From Anaerostipes faecalis (lineage in GTDB: Bacteria; Bacillota; Clostridia; Lachnospirales; Lachnospiraceae), in the NCBI RefSeq assembly GCF_018982945.1, contig NZ_JABRXE010000002.1, positions 62,001 to 126,000 of the forward strand: a stretch of 64,000 nucleotides of DNA, written 5' to 3'. Of the stretch, positions 44,848 to 52,970 are shown in pieces. Below the pieces are notes generated by a model. The model was not told the DNA's origin and did not search any database. It saw nothing but the letters and a program-made list of their open reading frames with translations. The first letter of the stretch is position 1; each line of letters starts with the position of its first letter. Position numbers and translations under genes: made by a program.

Positions 44848-44920
44848 CAAAAAAGATATGGCATTATTATTTGCATCAAGAGAACGACTCTATTCATCGT
44901 AAAGTATATCCTTAGATAAT
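44848..44920 (-). terminator. Likely riboswitch terminator
   Basis: On the minus strand, just after the riboswitch, GATAT near 44911 can pair with ATATC before TTTTTT (complement of 44848-44855). Enclosed bases (AGAG TCGTT CTCT) add a small inner hairpin. It fits the expression platform of the cobalamin riboswitch, though the long loop makes the structure tentative. Confidence 0.45.
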
Positions 44921-45050
44921 GGCAAGTATTCCGGCTCTGATTCAACGTCTTGGCACCTTCCCAGTTTCCCAGTGGTATCTTTGCTTTGACTCCTCATCAC
45001 GGCGGCGGGACCGCTCAGGATTCACACCTGATTCCAATTTCATGCTCCAT
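44921..45050 (-). promoter_or_regulatory. Cobalamin (B12) riboswitch
   Basis: On the minus strand: CAGGTGTGAATCCTGAGCGG, CCCGCCGCCGTGATG, then a CCACTGGGAAACTGGGAAGG segment, GACG, and the B12 box AGCCGGAATACTTGCC (44921-44936). This order is the class I AdoCbl riboswitch core. It sits about 190 bases before the DUF4430 lipoprotein start. It implies repression of the whole operon when cobalamin is plentiful. Together with the terminator, it accounts for the gene-free stretch 44728-45118. Confidence 0.93.
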
Positions 45051-45118
45051 TACAGAACAACCATTAAATTATGCAATTTGTTTATTTTTTAATATTATCC
45101 CTATTTCTCTGTTTTTTG

Positions 45119-45901
45119 TCAATAGCTATACTTTTTCTGTTTTCCTGTTGGATCTATCCGATAACCTTTGCGATAAATCAATTGAGACACCGGTACAAAT
45201 TTATAGCCTTTTTTCTTCAAATCCTGAATCATTGGCTGCAATGCTTCTTTCGTACATTTTGTTCCTGTATGCATCAAAATGATAGCTCCATTTTCCAGTG
45301 CCTTATGATTGCATACCTTATTAATAACTTCATCTACTCCCGGTTCCATCCAGTCCAGGCTGTCTACACTCCATTGAATACTGTAATACCCCATTTCTTC
45401 CGCATTTTTTATAACTTCAGAATTATAGTCACCATATGGCGGACGAAACAAATCCATTGAAATTCCCAGCAAACCCTTTACTTTATCATGAGCTCCCTGA
45501 ATTTCTTTTTGCTGTTCCTCTTTGGATAATTTAGTCATATATTTATGATTATCACCATGATTTCCAATATCATGACCTTCTTTAAATACCTTCTTCACAT
45601 CTTTGGGATATCTGTTTATCCAGTCACCAGAAAAGAAAAATGTGACCTTTACCTTCTCATTTTTCAGTATCTGAAGAATATCATTCATATCTTCATTTCC
45701 CCATGCCACATCAAAAGTAAGACTTAAAACCTTTTCTTTGGTATCTACACAGTAAATAGGAATTTTCCGTTCTTCTCTCTCATCCCAGACATAAATATTT
45801 TTCTGAAGAAATTCCTGCATATTTTTAAACACACCGAACACAGAGAGACAAAAAATGATAATAACCGTTATTTTGGATAAAATCTTATGATAAGGCTTCA
45901 A
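45119..45901 (-). CDS. PdaB-like polysaccharide deacetylase (sporulation type)
   Basis: A 260-residue NodB-domain protein with an N-terminal membrane helix (about residues 10-30). The motif VLSLTFDVAWGNEDM replaces the usual TFDDGP, as in the sporulation protein PdaB group. HGDNH (metal His), RPPYGDYNSEVI, and GAIILMHTG are intact. PdaB of Bacillus is needed for spore maintenance and probably acts on spore cortex or coat peptidoglycan. The start is a TTG codon with a weak GGGA site; no better in-frame ATG is near. It has its own transcription unit next to the B12 operon. Confidence 0.85.
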   Translation of the reverse strand: MKPYHKILSKITVIIIFCLSVFGVFKNMQEFLQKNIYVWDEREERKIPIYCVDTKEKVLSLTFDVAWGNEDMNDILQILKNEKVKVTFFFSGDWINRYPKDVKKVFKEGHDIGNHGDNHKYMTKLSKEEQQKEIQGAHDKVKGLLGISMDLFRPPYGDYNSEVIKNAEEMGYYSIQWSVDSLDWMEPGVDEVINKVCNHKALENGAIILMHTGTKCTKEALQPMIQDLKKKGYKFVPVSQLIYRKGYRIDPTGKQKKYSY

Positions 45902-45997
45902 AAAATCATTCCCAATCTTTTTTAACAGTCTATGCTTTTATTTACATAATTTTTCCATCTTATTGGCAACAAGCTGAAAATGCCCATTGGAAGTCTG

Positions 45998-46882
45998 TTA
46001 AATAAATACATTCAATATTCCAATCACAAATCCTATGATAGCACCTAGATTTACAATCATTCCAAGTTCATTTTTCATCACTGACATAACCAGTTTTTCC
46101 AGTTGAATAGCATCCATATCATTAATCTTGGATTCTACAATTTCCTGTATTTTAAAATGTTTCATAATAATAGTAATATTTCCTTTGACCAGACGATCAT
46201 ACATTTCTTTTATTGATTCCTTCATATGCTCCTTAACACTATCATTAAAAACATTTTCCATTCCCATTGTCTCTATTCTCTGGATTTCAATTGATATGCG
46301 CTCTTCAATCAGCTCTTTCCCCTCATTATTAATATATTCTTTTATTTTTTCTCCCAAAGGCTGTGTGATCATCTGAATAGTATCTTCATTTATAAACATT
46401 GCCAGCATACCGCCCATCTGACTCAGTACCGCTTGTCCTTTCTGTGCAAGCAAAGTTCCGATATCAATATCAGATATTGCATTTACGACTCTTTCTGTTG
46501 CATAATCTTTTAATTTTTCTCTTTTTCCCTGATATTTTTCTTCCTCTATAACTCCCTGAAGAAATTCTTCTATATTTTTCCCATGAATCTCTGCTTCAAG
46601 AGAGTTCATGATTCCTTCTGTAATTGTATCTTTCATTTCTTCTGAAATCAGAACCTGTTCCAGATCTTCTGTACGAAGCAAAGAATTTCCCACCGCTTTT
46701 CCAACTGCTTTTGCAAGCTCTGGCTTTCTTTTTGGAATAATTCCAGGAGTAAATGGCAGTTGAATTCCTCCAATCATTACAGGTTTTAACGGGCGAAACA
46801 GCATTTTCACTGCAATATAGTTGGTACAATATCCTATCAATGCTCCAATAAAAGGACCTGACAACATCTGTATAATTTCCAT
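45998..46882 (-). CDS. DUF445 family membrane protein
   Basis: A 294-residue protein of the YheB/DUF445 family. It has a hydrophobic N-terminal helix (MEIIQMLSGPFIGALIGYCTNYIAVKMLFRP) and a C-terminal helix, with a long charged, coiled region between. The opening GALIGYCTNYIAVKMLFRPLKP and the IPKRKPELAKAVGKAVG stretch are diagnostic. The role is unknown; Bacillus YheB is associated with sporulating cells. I chose 46882 for spacing from AAAGGA; 46891 is also in frame. Confidence 0.85.
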   Translation of the reverse strand: MEIIQMLSGPFIGALIGYCTNYIAVKMLFRPLKPVMIGGIQLPFTPGIIPKRKPELAKAVGKAVGNSLLRTEDLEQVLISEEMKDTITEGIMNSLEAEIHGKNIEEFLQGVIEEEKYQGKREKLKDYATERVVNAISDIDIGTLLAQKGQAVLSQMGGMLAMFINEDTIQMITQPLGEKIKEYINNEGKELIEERISIEIQRIETMGMENVFNDSVKEHMKESIKEMYDRLVKGNITIIMKHFKIQEIVESKINDMDAIQLEKLVMSVMKNELGMIVNLGAIIGFVIGILNVFI

Positions 46883-46950
46883 TTTTCTCATCTTCCTTTC
46901 TCTCAGACATTCTCAGCAAGCATTATAACAAATTATATTTTTATTGAATA

Positions 46951-46983
46951 GAGCCTTATTTCATAATTTTTGAAATAAGGCTC
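46951..46983. terminator. Inverted repeat after the amidase gene
   Basis: A perfect 13-bp stem GAGCCTTATTTCA/TGAAATAAGGCTC with a 7-base loop. A T-rich run follows on the plus strand; on the minus strand, the direction of the amidase, the T-tract is weak. Confidence 0.6.
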
Positions 46984-46997
46984 TTTGTTTTAAATAT

Positions 46998-47759
46998 TTA
47001 CTTTTTTACAACCAACGTATCATATCCTTTTTGCTTTAGCTGATTTTCCAGATTTACAGCTTCATCTAATGTATCAAATTCTCCCAGCTGAACTGCATAA
47101 TAAGGTGCTTCATATACAATATCTCCATCAAATCCCTGAGCAACTGCCTCGTTTAACGCATACTGCGCATTGGAAAAATTTCTGTATAACCCAATCTGCA
47201 CCCGGTAAATACCACTTAAAGGCATCTGTCCCGTTCCTATGGCTTCCATAATTCCATCAGCAATTGCCTGAGCAATATCCTGGAATCGTTCATCAAATCG
47301 TTCATTATCCTGATCAGAATTTATAAATCCCGTTTCAATTAGCACTGCAGGAATATTAGTCCTTCGAAGTACTGTTAAATTCGGCCTTGTCTGCACTCCG
47401 ATATTTCGAAACCCAATATTCTCCAGCTGTGCATTTATATTCCTGGCCATCTCTGCTTTTCTTCCACTGTCATCAAACACCAGCGTTTCCACTCCATGAT
47501 ACTGGTTGGCATTGGGACTGGAATTCCGGTGAAATGAAATAAAATAATCTGCTCCACTGGCATTTCCAATTCTTGCCTTTTCCGATGGAGACTGATAAAT
47601 ATCACTTTGTCTGGTATAAGAAACAGGTATTCCATTTCGGGCAAGAATCTCTCCAACTGCAAGAGTCAGACGAAGATTATCATCTTTTTCTCTTCTTCCA
47701 TTATATTGGGCTCCATTGTCAAAACCACCATGCCCCGCATCTAAAATTACTCCTGGCAT
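46998..47759 (-). CDS. N-acetylmuramoyl-L-alanine amidase with SPOR domain
   Basis: A 253-residue Amidase_3 enzyme that cleaves the bond between muramic acid and the stem peptide. Zn-site motifs: ILDAGHGGFD near residue 5, a Glu in GRREKDD, FISFHRNSSPN near residue 75, and the catalytic Glu in AVLIETGFINSD near residue 140. A C-terminal SPOR peptidoglycan-binding domain (about residues 180-253) follows. No signal peptide is present, as in CwlC-type amidases that act when the mother cell lyses. It is the last gene of the rfb operon, 7 bases after vanZ. Confidence 0.92.
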   Translation of the reverse strand: MPGVILDAGHGGFDNGAQYNGRREKDDNLRLTLAVGEILARNGIPVSYTRQSDIYQSPSEKARIGNASGADYFISFHRNSSPNANQYHGVETLVFDDSGRKAEMARNINAQLENIGFRNIGVQTRPNLTVLRRTNIPAVLIETGFINSDQDNERFDERFQDIAQAIADGIMEAIGTGQMPLSGIYRVQIGLYRNFSNAQYALNEAVAQGFDGDIVYEAPYYAVQLGEFDTLDEAVNLENQLKQKGYDTLVVKK

Positions 47760-47766
47760 AAAAACC

Positions 47767-48261
47767 TCACATTGATTCCTTGTGATATTCTATGTACTGA
47801 AACAGAAAATGTGCCAGAATAATTCCAGTCAACGCCCCAAAACTATCGATGCCCACATCAAATACCTTTCCTTCTCTTCCTGGAACAAAAATTTGATGAA
47901 TTTCATCTGTTATGGCATAACTTGTGCAAAGTATCTGAGCCGTAATGACTGATTTTTTAGAATTTGGCAGATCACAGGTGATTGCCTGATAACTAAAAAA
48001 TCCCAGCACTGCATATTCTGTAAAATGTGCCATTTTTCGCACAAAGGTATGAACACTTTCTGCATGCATCATCAGCAATGCCGGAGTAGAAACATCAAAA
48101 ATGCCAATTCGTCCAAGAAGTTTCGCTAATACTTTTGCATATCCAATGCTCATTTTCGAAGATGAATCTCCTGTTTTGGCAGAAAATAAAAAAATAACTA
48201 TCATAAGAACGACTGTTATACCCCAGTATAACAGCCGTTCCTTTCTTTCATATATCATCAT
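47767..48261 (-). CDS. VanZ-family membrane protein
   Basis: A 164-residue protein with about four transmembrane helices and the VanZ-like pattern: IFLFSAKTGDSSSKMS, HTFVRKMAHFTEYAVLGFF and TDEIHQIFVPGREGKVFDVGIDSFGALTG. The last segment is the most conserved VanZ signature. The function of the family is uncertain; VanZ itself confers low-level teicoplanin resistance. It begins about 3 bases after the rfbB stop, so translation is coupled. Confidence 0.88.
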   Translation of the reverse strand: MMIYERKERLLYWGITVVLMIVIFLFSAKTGDSSSKMSIGYAKVLAKLLGRIGIFDVSTPALLMMHAESVHTFVRKMAHFTEYAVLGFFSYQAITCDLPNSKKSVITAQILCTSYAITDEIHQIFVPGREGKVFDVGIDSFGALTGIILAHFLFQYIEYHKESM

Positions 48262-48263
48262 AT

Positions 48264-49286
48264 TTATAAACGATTTCCGTACATCTTGTCAAAATAATTT
48301 GCATATTCTCCGGATAAAATGTTCTGCCACCATTCTTTGTTATCCAGATACCATTGAATAGTCTGTTTAATTCCAGTATCAAAATTGTACTGCGGTTTCC
48401 ATCCAAGCTCTGTTTCCAGTTTCGTTGGATCAATAGCATAACGCATATCATGTCCTGGACGATCTGTAACAAACTTAATCAGACTTTCCGGTTTATCCAG
48501 CGCTTTAAGGATTGTTTTAACAACTTCCAGATTTGTACGTTCATTATGTCCTCCAACATTATAAACTTCACCAACTTTTCCCTTGTGAATAATCAGATCA
48601 ATGGCTTCACAGTGATCTGATACATGAAGCCAGTCACGTACATTTTCACCCTTTCCATAAACAGGGAGTTCTTCATCTGCCAGTGCACGGCTGATCATTA
48701 AAGGAATCAGTTTTTCTGGAAAGTGATATGGTCCATAGTTGTTGGAACATCTGGAAATCGTCACTGGCAATCCAAAGGTTCTATGATATGCAAGAACAAA
48801 TAAATCTGCACTTGCTTTGGAACTGCTATATGGACTTGAAGTATGAAGAGGGGTTTCTTCTGTAAAGAATAAATCTGGTCGGTCCAATGGAAGATCTCCG
48901 TATACTTCATCGGTAGATACCTGATGATAACGTTTCACACCATATTTTTTTGCTGCATCCAAAAGGACCACAGTTCCTTCAACATTAGTTTTCACAAAAA
49001 TAGATGGATCTTCTATGGAACGATCCACATGACTTTCTGCTGCAAAGTTTACTACAATATCAAATTTTTCTTTTTCAAACAAATCCATAATAAACGGACG
49101 GTCTGCAATATCACCTTTTACAAATTTATAATTGGATTTATCTTCCACTGGTTTTAATGTTTCCAGATTTCCTGCATAGGTCAGAAGATCCAGATTTACG
49201 ATTTCATCATCAGGATATTTGTTTACCATATGATGAACAAAATTTCCGCCGATAAACCCGGCTCCACCTGTTACTAATATTTTCAT
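48264..49286 (-). CDS. rfbB: dTDP-glucose 4,6-dehydratase
   Basis: Second step of dTDP-L-rhamnose synthesis. A 340-residue SDR-family protein with NAD-binding GGAGFIGGNF at residues 7-16, the catalytic YSSSKASAD (Tyr-xxx-Lys) near residue 150 and the STDEVYGDL Thr/Asp/Glu triad near residue 123. It belongs to the four-gene rhamnose set rfbD-rfbC-rfbA-rfbB. Confidence 0.95.
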   Translation of the reverse strand: MKILVTGGAGFIGGNFVHHMVNKYPDDEIVNLDLLTYAGNLETLKPVEDKSNYKFVKGDIADRPFIMDLFEKEKFDIVVNFAAESHVDRSIEDPSIFVKTNVEGTVVLLDAAKKYGVKRYHQVSTDEVYGDLPLDRPDLFFTEETPLHTSSPYSSSKASADLFVLAYHRTFGLPVTISRCSNNYGPYHFPEKLIPLMISRALADEELPVYGKGENVRDWLHVSDHCEAIDLIIHKGKVGEVYNVGGHNERTNLEVVKTILKALDKPESLIKFVTDRPGHDMRYAIDPTKLETELGWKPQYNFDTGIKQTIQWYLDNKEWWQNILSGEYANYFDKMYGNRL

Positions 49287-49298
49287 TAATACTTCTCC

Positions 49299-50180
49299 TT
49301 ACTTATCCAAAAATTTTCCTGCCATTACATCCAAGAGATATTGTCCATACTGATTTTTCTTTAACGGTTCGATATCTGTCATCAACTGATCTTTTGTAAT
49401 CCAGTGATTTAAATAGGCGATTTCTTCCAGACAGGCTATTTTTCTATGCTGATGTGTCTCTACCGTTTTTACAAAGTTAGTTGCCTCCACAAGAGATTCA
49501 TGAGTTCCTGTATCCAGCCATGTGAATCCCTGCCCCAGAAGTTCAACTTCCAGCTCTCCATGTTCCAGATAAATCTTATTTAAATCTGTAATTTCCAATT
49601 CTCCACGAGCTGACGGTTTCAATTGTTTTGCATATTCTACAACACGGTTGTCATAAAAATATAATCCTGTCACACAATAATTTGATTTAGGTTTTTCTGG
49701 TTTTTCTTCAATAGATACTGCTTTCCCATCGGAATCAAATTCTACAATACCAAATCGTTCCGGATCATCCACATAATAGCCAAAGACTGTTGCCCCCTGC
49801 TTTTTATTAGCTGCACGAAGCAAACGTTTCTTTAATCCATGCCCGTGGAAAATATTATCTCCGAGAACCATGGCAACGCTATCATCCCCGATAAATTCCT
49901 CTCCGATAATAAAGGCCTGCGCAAGTCCGTCTGGAGAAGGCTGTACTGCATATTGGAGATTTATTCCAAACTGATGTCCATCTCCCAGAAGAGCTTGAAA
50001 TCTTGGTGTATCGTCTGGTGTGGATATGATCAGAATTTCACGAATTCCTGCATTCATCAACACAGAAAGAGGATAATATATCATAGGTTTATCATAAATT
50101 GGAAGCAGCTGTTTAGATGTTACCATTGTCAGTGGATACAATCTTGTACCAGATCCTCCGGCAAGTATAATTCCTTTCAT
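49299..50180 (-). CDS. rfbA: Glucose-1-phosphate thymidylyltransferase
   Basis: First step of dTDP-rhamnose synthesis: makes dTDP-glucose. About 293 residues, with [13 protein letters not shown] at residues 6-18, [10 protein letters not shown] near residue 110, and [20 protein letters not shown] near residue 160. The start at 50180 (MKGIILAGG) is the family-standard start; the earlier in-frame ATG would add an unusual extension. Confidence 0.95.
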   Translation of the reverse strand: MKGIILAGGSGTRLYPLTMVTSKQLLPIYDKPMIYYPLSVLMNAGIREILIISTPDDTPRFQALLGDGHQFGINLQYAVQPSPDGLAQAFIIGEEFIGDDSVAMVLGDNIFHGHGLKKRLLRAANKKQGATVFGYYVDDPERFGIVEFDSDGKAVSIEEKPEKPKSNYCVTGLYFYDNRVVEYAKQLKPSARGELEITDLNKIYLEHGELEVELLGQGFTWLDTGTHESLVEATNFVKTVETHQHRKIACLEEIAYLNHWITKDQLMTDIEPLKKNQYGQYLLDVMAGKFLDK

Positions 50181-50210
50181 TGGCAGTTCACCATTCCTTT
50201 CTTTTTCCAT

Positions 50211-50765
50211 TTAAAACTTAAATGTTTCACTTAAACCTTTCCATTTCTGGTCTTTTTCTGAAATAATCAGATCAACTCCTTCTTCCAGAGGCCAGTCTAC
50301 ACCGATTTCCTCATCACTCCAAAGAAGTCCACCTTCATCTCCCGGATGATAAAAATCAGTACATTTATAACAGAATTCTGCTTCGTCTGAAAGAACCAGG
50401 AATCCATGTGCAAACCCTTCTGGAATGTAAAACTGTTTCATATTTTCAGCAGACAATTCTACACCAAACCATTTTCCGTAAGTTTTAGAATTTGATCTTA
50501 AATCCACTGCAACATCAAACACTTTTCCCCTGACCACACGAACCAGTTTTCCCTGAGGATACTGTTTCTGAAAATGAAGACCTCTTAAAACACCTCTGGT
50601 TGACATGGACTGATTATCCTGTACAAATACCATATCAAGTCCGGCTTCTTTCATATCATTTTGATTGTAAGTTTCTACAAAATATCCTCTTTCATCTTTA
50701 AATACTGTTGGTTCAATAACATAAAGTCCTTCGATTTCACAAGGTGTGACTGTGATTTTTCCCAT
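50211..50765 (-). CDS. rfbC: dTDP-4-dehydrorhamnose 3,5-epimerase
   Basis: Third step of dTDP-rhamnose synthesis. A cupin-fold protein of 184 residues with RGVLRGLHFQKQ (active-site His) near residue 60, KVFDVAVDLRSNSKTYGKW and FYIPEGFAHGFLVLSD (catalytic region) near residue 115. The ATG at 50765 follows AGGAGG, and the gene begins next to the rfbD stop. Confidence 0.95.
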   Translation of the reverse strand: MGKITVTPCEIEGLYVIEPTVFKDERGYFVETYNQNDMKEAGLDMVFVQDNQSMSTRGVLRGLHFQKQYPQGKLVRVVRGKVFDVAVDLRSNSKTYGKWFGVELSAENMKQFYIPEGFAHGFLVLSDEAEFCYKCTDFYHPGDEGGLLWSDEEIGVDWPLEEGVDLIISEKDQKWKGLSETFKF

Positions 50766-50775
50766 GATTTTCCTC

Positions 50776-51621
50776 CTAATATTCAATCTCTTTTAAGTAT
50801 CTCTTTAAAGCATCCTGCCATTCAGGTAACTGCTGAAATCCGTTTTCTGCTAATTTACTCTTATCCATCCGACTGTTTGCCGGACGTTTTGCTTTGGATG
50901 GATATTCATCACTTGTTACCGGTGATACAGAAACATCCATTCCTGCCTGTTTAAAAATCTCACAGGCGAACTCATACCAGGTACAAAGCCCTTCATTGGT
51001 TGCATGATATCTTCCATATTTTTCTGTCTGAATCATATCAACCAAAAGTCTTGCCAGATCATAAGTATAAGTCGGAGAACCTGTCTGATCATTGACAACC
51101 GTCAATTTATCATGTGTTTTCCCCAGGTTCAGCATTGTTTTAATAAAATTCTTTCCATTAATTCCAAATACCCATGCAATACGGACGGTAAAAAATTTCT
51201 TTACATATTTTTCAACTGCCAGTTCACCTTCATATTTGGTCTGTCCATAAACATTTAATGGTTCCCTTTCATCGTCTGGCTCCCATGGTCTTTCCCCTTG
51301 TCCATTAAATACATAATCAGTACTAATGTACATCATTTTAATGTCCAATGTTTCACATACTTTTGCAATATTTTCTGTTCCCTGTGCATTAACTTTTCGG
51401 CAAATATCCACATTTTCTTCTGCTGCATCCACTGCTGTATAGGCTGCACAATGAATCACGGCATCCGGTGCCGCATCTCTAATTACTTTTTCCACCTGAT
51501 CTGCATCTGTAATGTCCATTTCATCAATATCCACACCAATGGCATGAATTTCCCGCTTTTTCAACTCATTCATTACATCATGACCAAGCTGACCTTTTAC
51601 ACCTGTTACAAAAACTTTCAT
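50776..51621 (-). CDS. rfbD: dTDP-4-dehydrorhamnose reductase
   Basis: Last step giving dTDP-L-rhamnose. A 281-residue SDR protein with NADPH-binding GVKGQLGHDV at residues 7-16, ISTDYVFNGQGERPW near residue 100 and the catalytic YGQTKYEGE (Tyr-xxx-Lys) near residue 127. It is first of the rfb genes and follows the MerR-methyltransferase gene by 13 bases. Confidence 0.95.
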   Translation of the reverse strand: MKVFVTGVKGQLGHDVMNELKKREIHAIGVDIDEMDITDADQVEKVIRDAAPDAVIHCAAYTAVDAAEENVDICRKVNAQGTENIAKVCETLDIKMMYISTDYVFNGQGERPWEPDDEREPLNVYGQTKYEGELAVEKYVKKFFTVRIAWVFGINGKNFIKTMLNLGKTHDKLTVVNDQTGSPTYTYDLARLLVDMIQTEKYGRYHATNEGLCTWYEFACEIFKQAGMDVSVSPVTSDEYPSKAKRPANSRMDKSKLAENGFQQLPEWQDALKRYLKEIEY

Positions 51622-51634
51622 ATCTTTTCCTTTC

Positions 51635-52819
51635 TTATTTGCAAATAAAAATTCCTGCAGATTTGGTTATTCTCATAATTTTTTCTGTTGCAATTTTTTT
51701 TCGGACAAATTCTTTAAACTCCAGATATCTGTGATTTAAATATTCATGCTGATTTCCATGACAGGATAAAATATAAGAAATCAACGGTTCCGGCTGATCT
51801 ACCAGAAGTTCATCCTGATAATCAATTTCTTCTACTTCCGTAAAAACCTGTCTTAACTGCTTTTCTCCATTTTCCAGTCCAAACACATCATATAATGTAT
51901 TGGCAGATAATATAATTCTCTTATCAAATTCTTTTACCAGCTGAGTAATTTCCTGCATATGCTGTGATCCATATGTACTACAGATAAAACAGCCTCCCGG
52001 CTTTAAAACCCTATGCACTTCCCGAAATACTTTCTGCCGATCCGGAAGATAGAACAGCACATGATTAGCTATAACTTTATCAAATTTATGATTTTCTTTT
52101 GGAATTACATTACAGTCAAATGTCTCATAGGAAAACATTCCAGAATCATCATTTATATTCTTTTTAGCATCTTCAACCATTCCTTTAGACTGATCAGATA
52201 AAATAATCTTTACTCCTTCTGGAATCTCTTTCCCGTGTCCTTTCCACAGTTCTCCTGTACCGCAACCAAGCTCTAGAACTTTTTCTCCTTTTTGCAAATG
52301 AATCTGCTGAAAAATCCAGTCAAACCATGGAACCGGGTTCTGTGAATATTTCTGATGAAGTCCAATCCGAATATTTAAATTAGAAGAATTCTTATATTGT
52401 TCCACCAGACTCTTTTCCATATTAGTTACATGCAGTAAGTTGATGACCTCATTCCAATCAATTTCTTCCGCATTCTCCATACGTTTCGCTGTATCCTTCA
52501 GGGACTGTTCTACCATCTTTAAATGTTCCATCTTTTTCTGTACCAGATTCAACTGAAGTCTTATGGATTCTTTTATATAATCTCTGTCATTATCGTTAAT
52601 TGTCATTGTCATGATTTCTTCCAGAGAAAATCCAAGATACTTTAAAGACAGAATTTTCTGAAGCTTAGCAAAATCAGCATCTGTATATAGACGATATCCG
52701 TTATCTGCAACTTTACTGGGTTTTAAAATCCCCTGCCGATCATAATAACGAATCGTGCGAAGAGTTACATTCGCCTTTCTGGCAAACTCCCCGGATGTAT
52801 AATATCCATCTTTGGTCAT
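51635..52819 (-). CDS. MerR regulator fused to a SAM methyltransferase
   Basis: A 394-residue two-domain protein. Residues 1-75 are a MerR-type winged helix (YTSGEFARKANVTLRTIRYYDRQGILKPS, then NGYRLYTDADFAKLQKILSLKYLGFSLEEI). A helical dimerisation linker follows to about residue 115. Residues 150-394 are a class I methyltransferase with VLELGCGTGELWKGHG near residue 178, ILSDQSKGMV and KVIANHVLFYLPD. Here the effector-binding domain of MerR is replaced by an enzyme, so the protein may sense SAM or a substrate. The ATG at 52819 follows AGGAGG. It leads into the rfb operon. Confidence 0.88.
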   Translation of the reverse strand: MTKDGYYTSGEFARKANVTLRTIRYYDRQGILKPSKVADNGYRLYTDADFAKLQKILSLKYLGFSLEEIMTMTINDNDRDYIKESIRLQLNLVQKKMEHLKMVEQSLKDTAKRMENAEEIDWNEVINLLHVTNMEKSLVEQYKNSSNLNIRIGLHQKYSQNPVPWFDWIFQQIHLQKGEKVLELGCGTGELWKGHGKEIPEGVKIILSDQSKGMVEDAKKNINDDSGMFSYETFDCNVIPKENHKFDKVIANHVLFYLPDRQKVFREVHRVLKPGGCFICSTYGSQHMQEITQLVKEFDKRIILSANTLYDVFGLENGEKQLRQVFTEVEEIDYQDELLVDQPEPLISYILSCHGNQHEYLNHRYLEFKEFVRKKIATEKIMRITKSAGIFICK

Positions 52820-52849
52820 GGCCATACCTCCTGATTCTCTCTTTAGTCT

Positions 52850-52880
52850 ATCATAAAGGGTAACGTAAGGGAACTGTCAA
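52850..52880 (-). promoter_or_regulatory. MerR-type promoter with 19-bp spacer
   Basis: Minus strand TTGACA (52875-52880), 19-base spacer, TATGAT (52850-52855). The spacer holds CCCTTACGTTACCC, an imperfect dyad of the kind bound by MerR proteins of the Mta/TipA group. The overlong spacer is the hallmark of MerR-activated promoters. It most likely drives the regulator gene itself and then rfbDCAB. Confidence 0.75.
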
Positions 52881-52891
52881 GAAAAAAAAGA

Positions 52892-52922
52892 AAAAGACAG
52901 ATTATATACCAATCTATCTTTT
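52892..52922. terminator. Terminator of the CDF exporter gene
   Basis: Stem AAAAGACAGATT/AATCTATCTTTT (one mismatch) with a 7-base loop, flanked by A- and T-runs. It separates the CDF gene from the MerR promoter. Confidence 0.7.
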
Positions 52923-52970
52923 CTTTTTCTCTTTATTTTCTGAATAAAATTTTTGTTTTTTCAATTTTCA

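Noticed and set aside
44950-45460. Plus-strand frames across the riboswitch and pdaB end
   Set aside because: They are shadows of the cobalamin riboswitch and the deacetylase gene.
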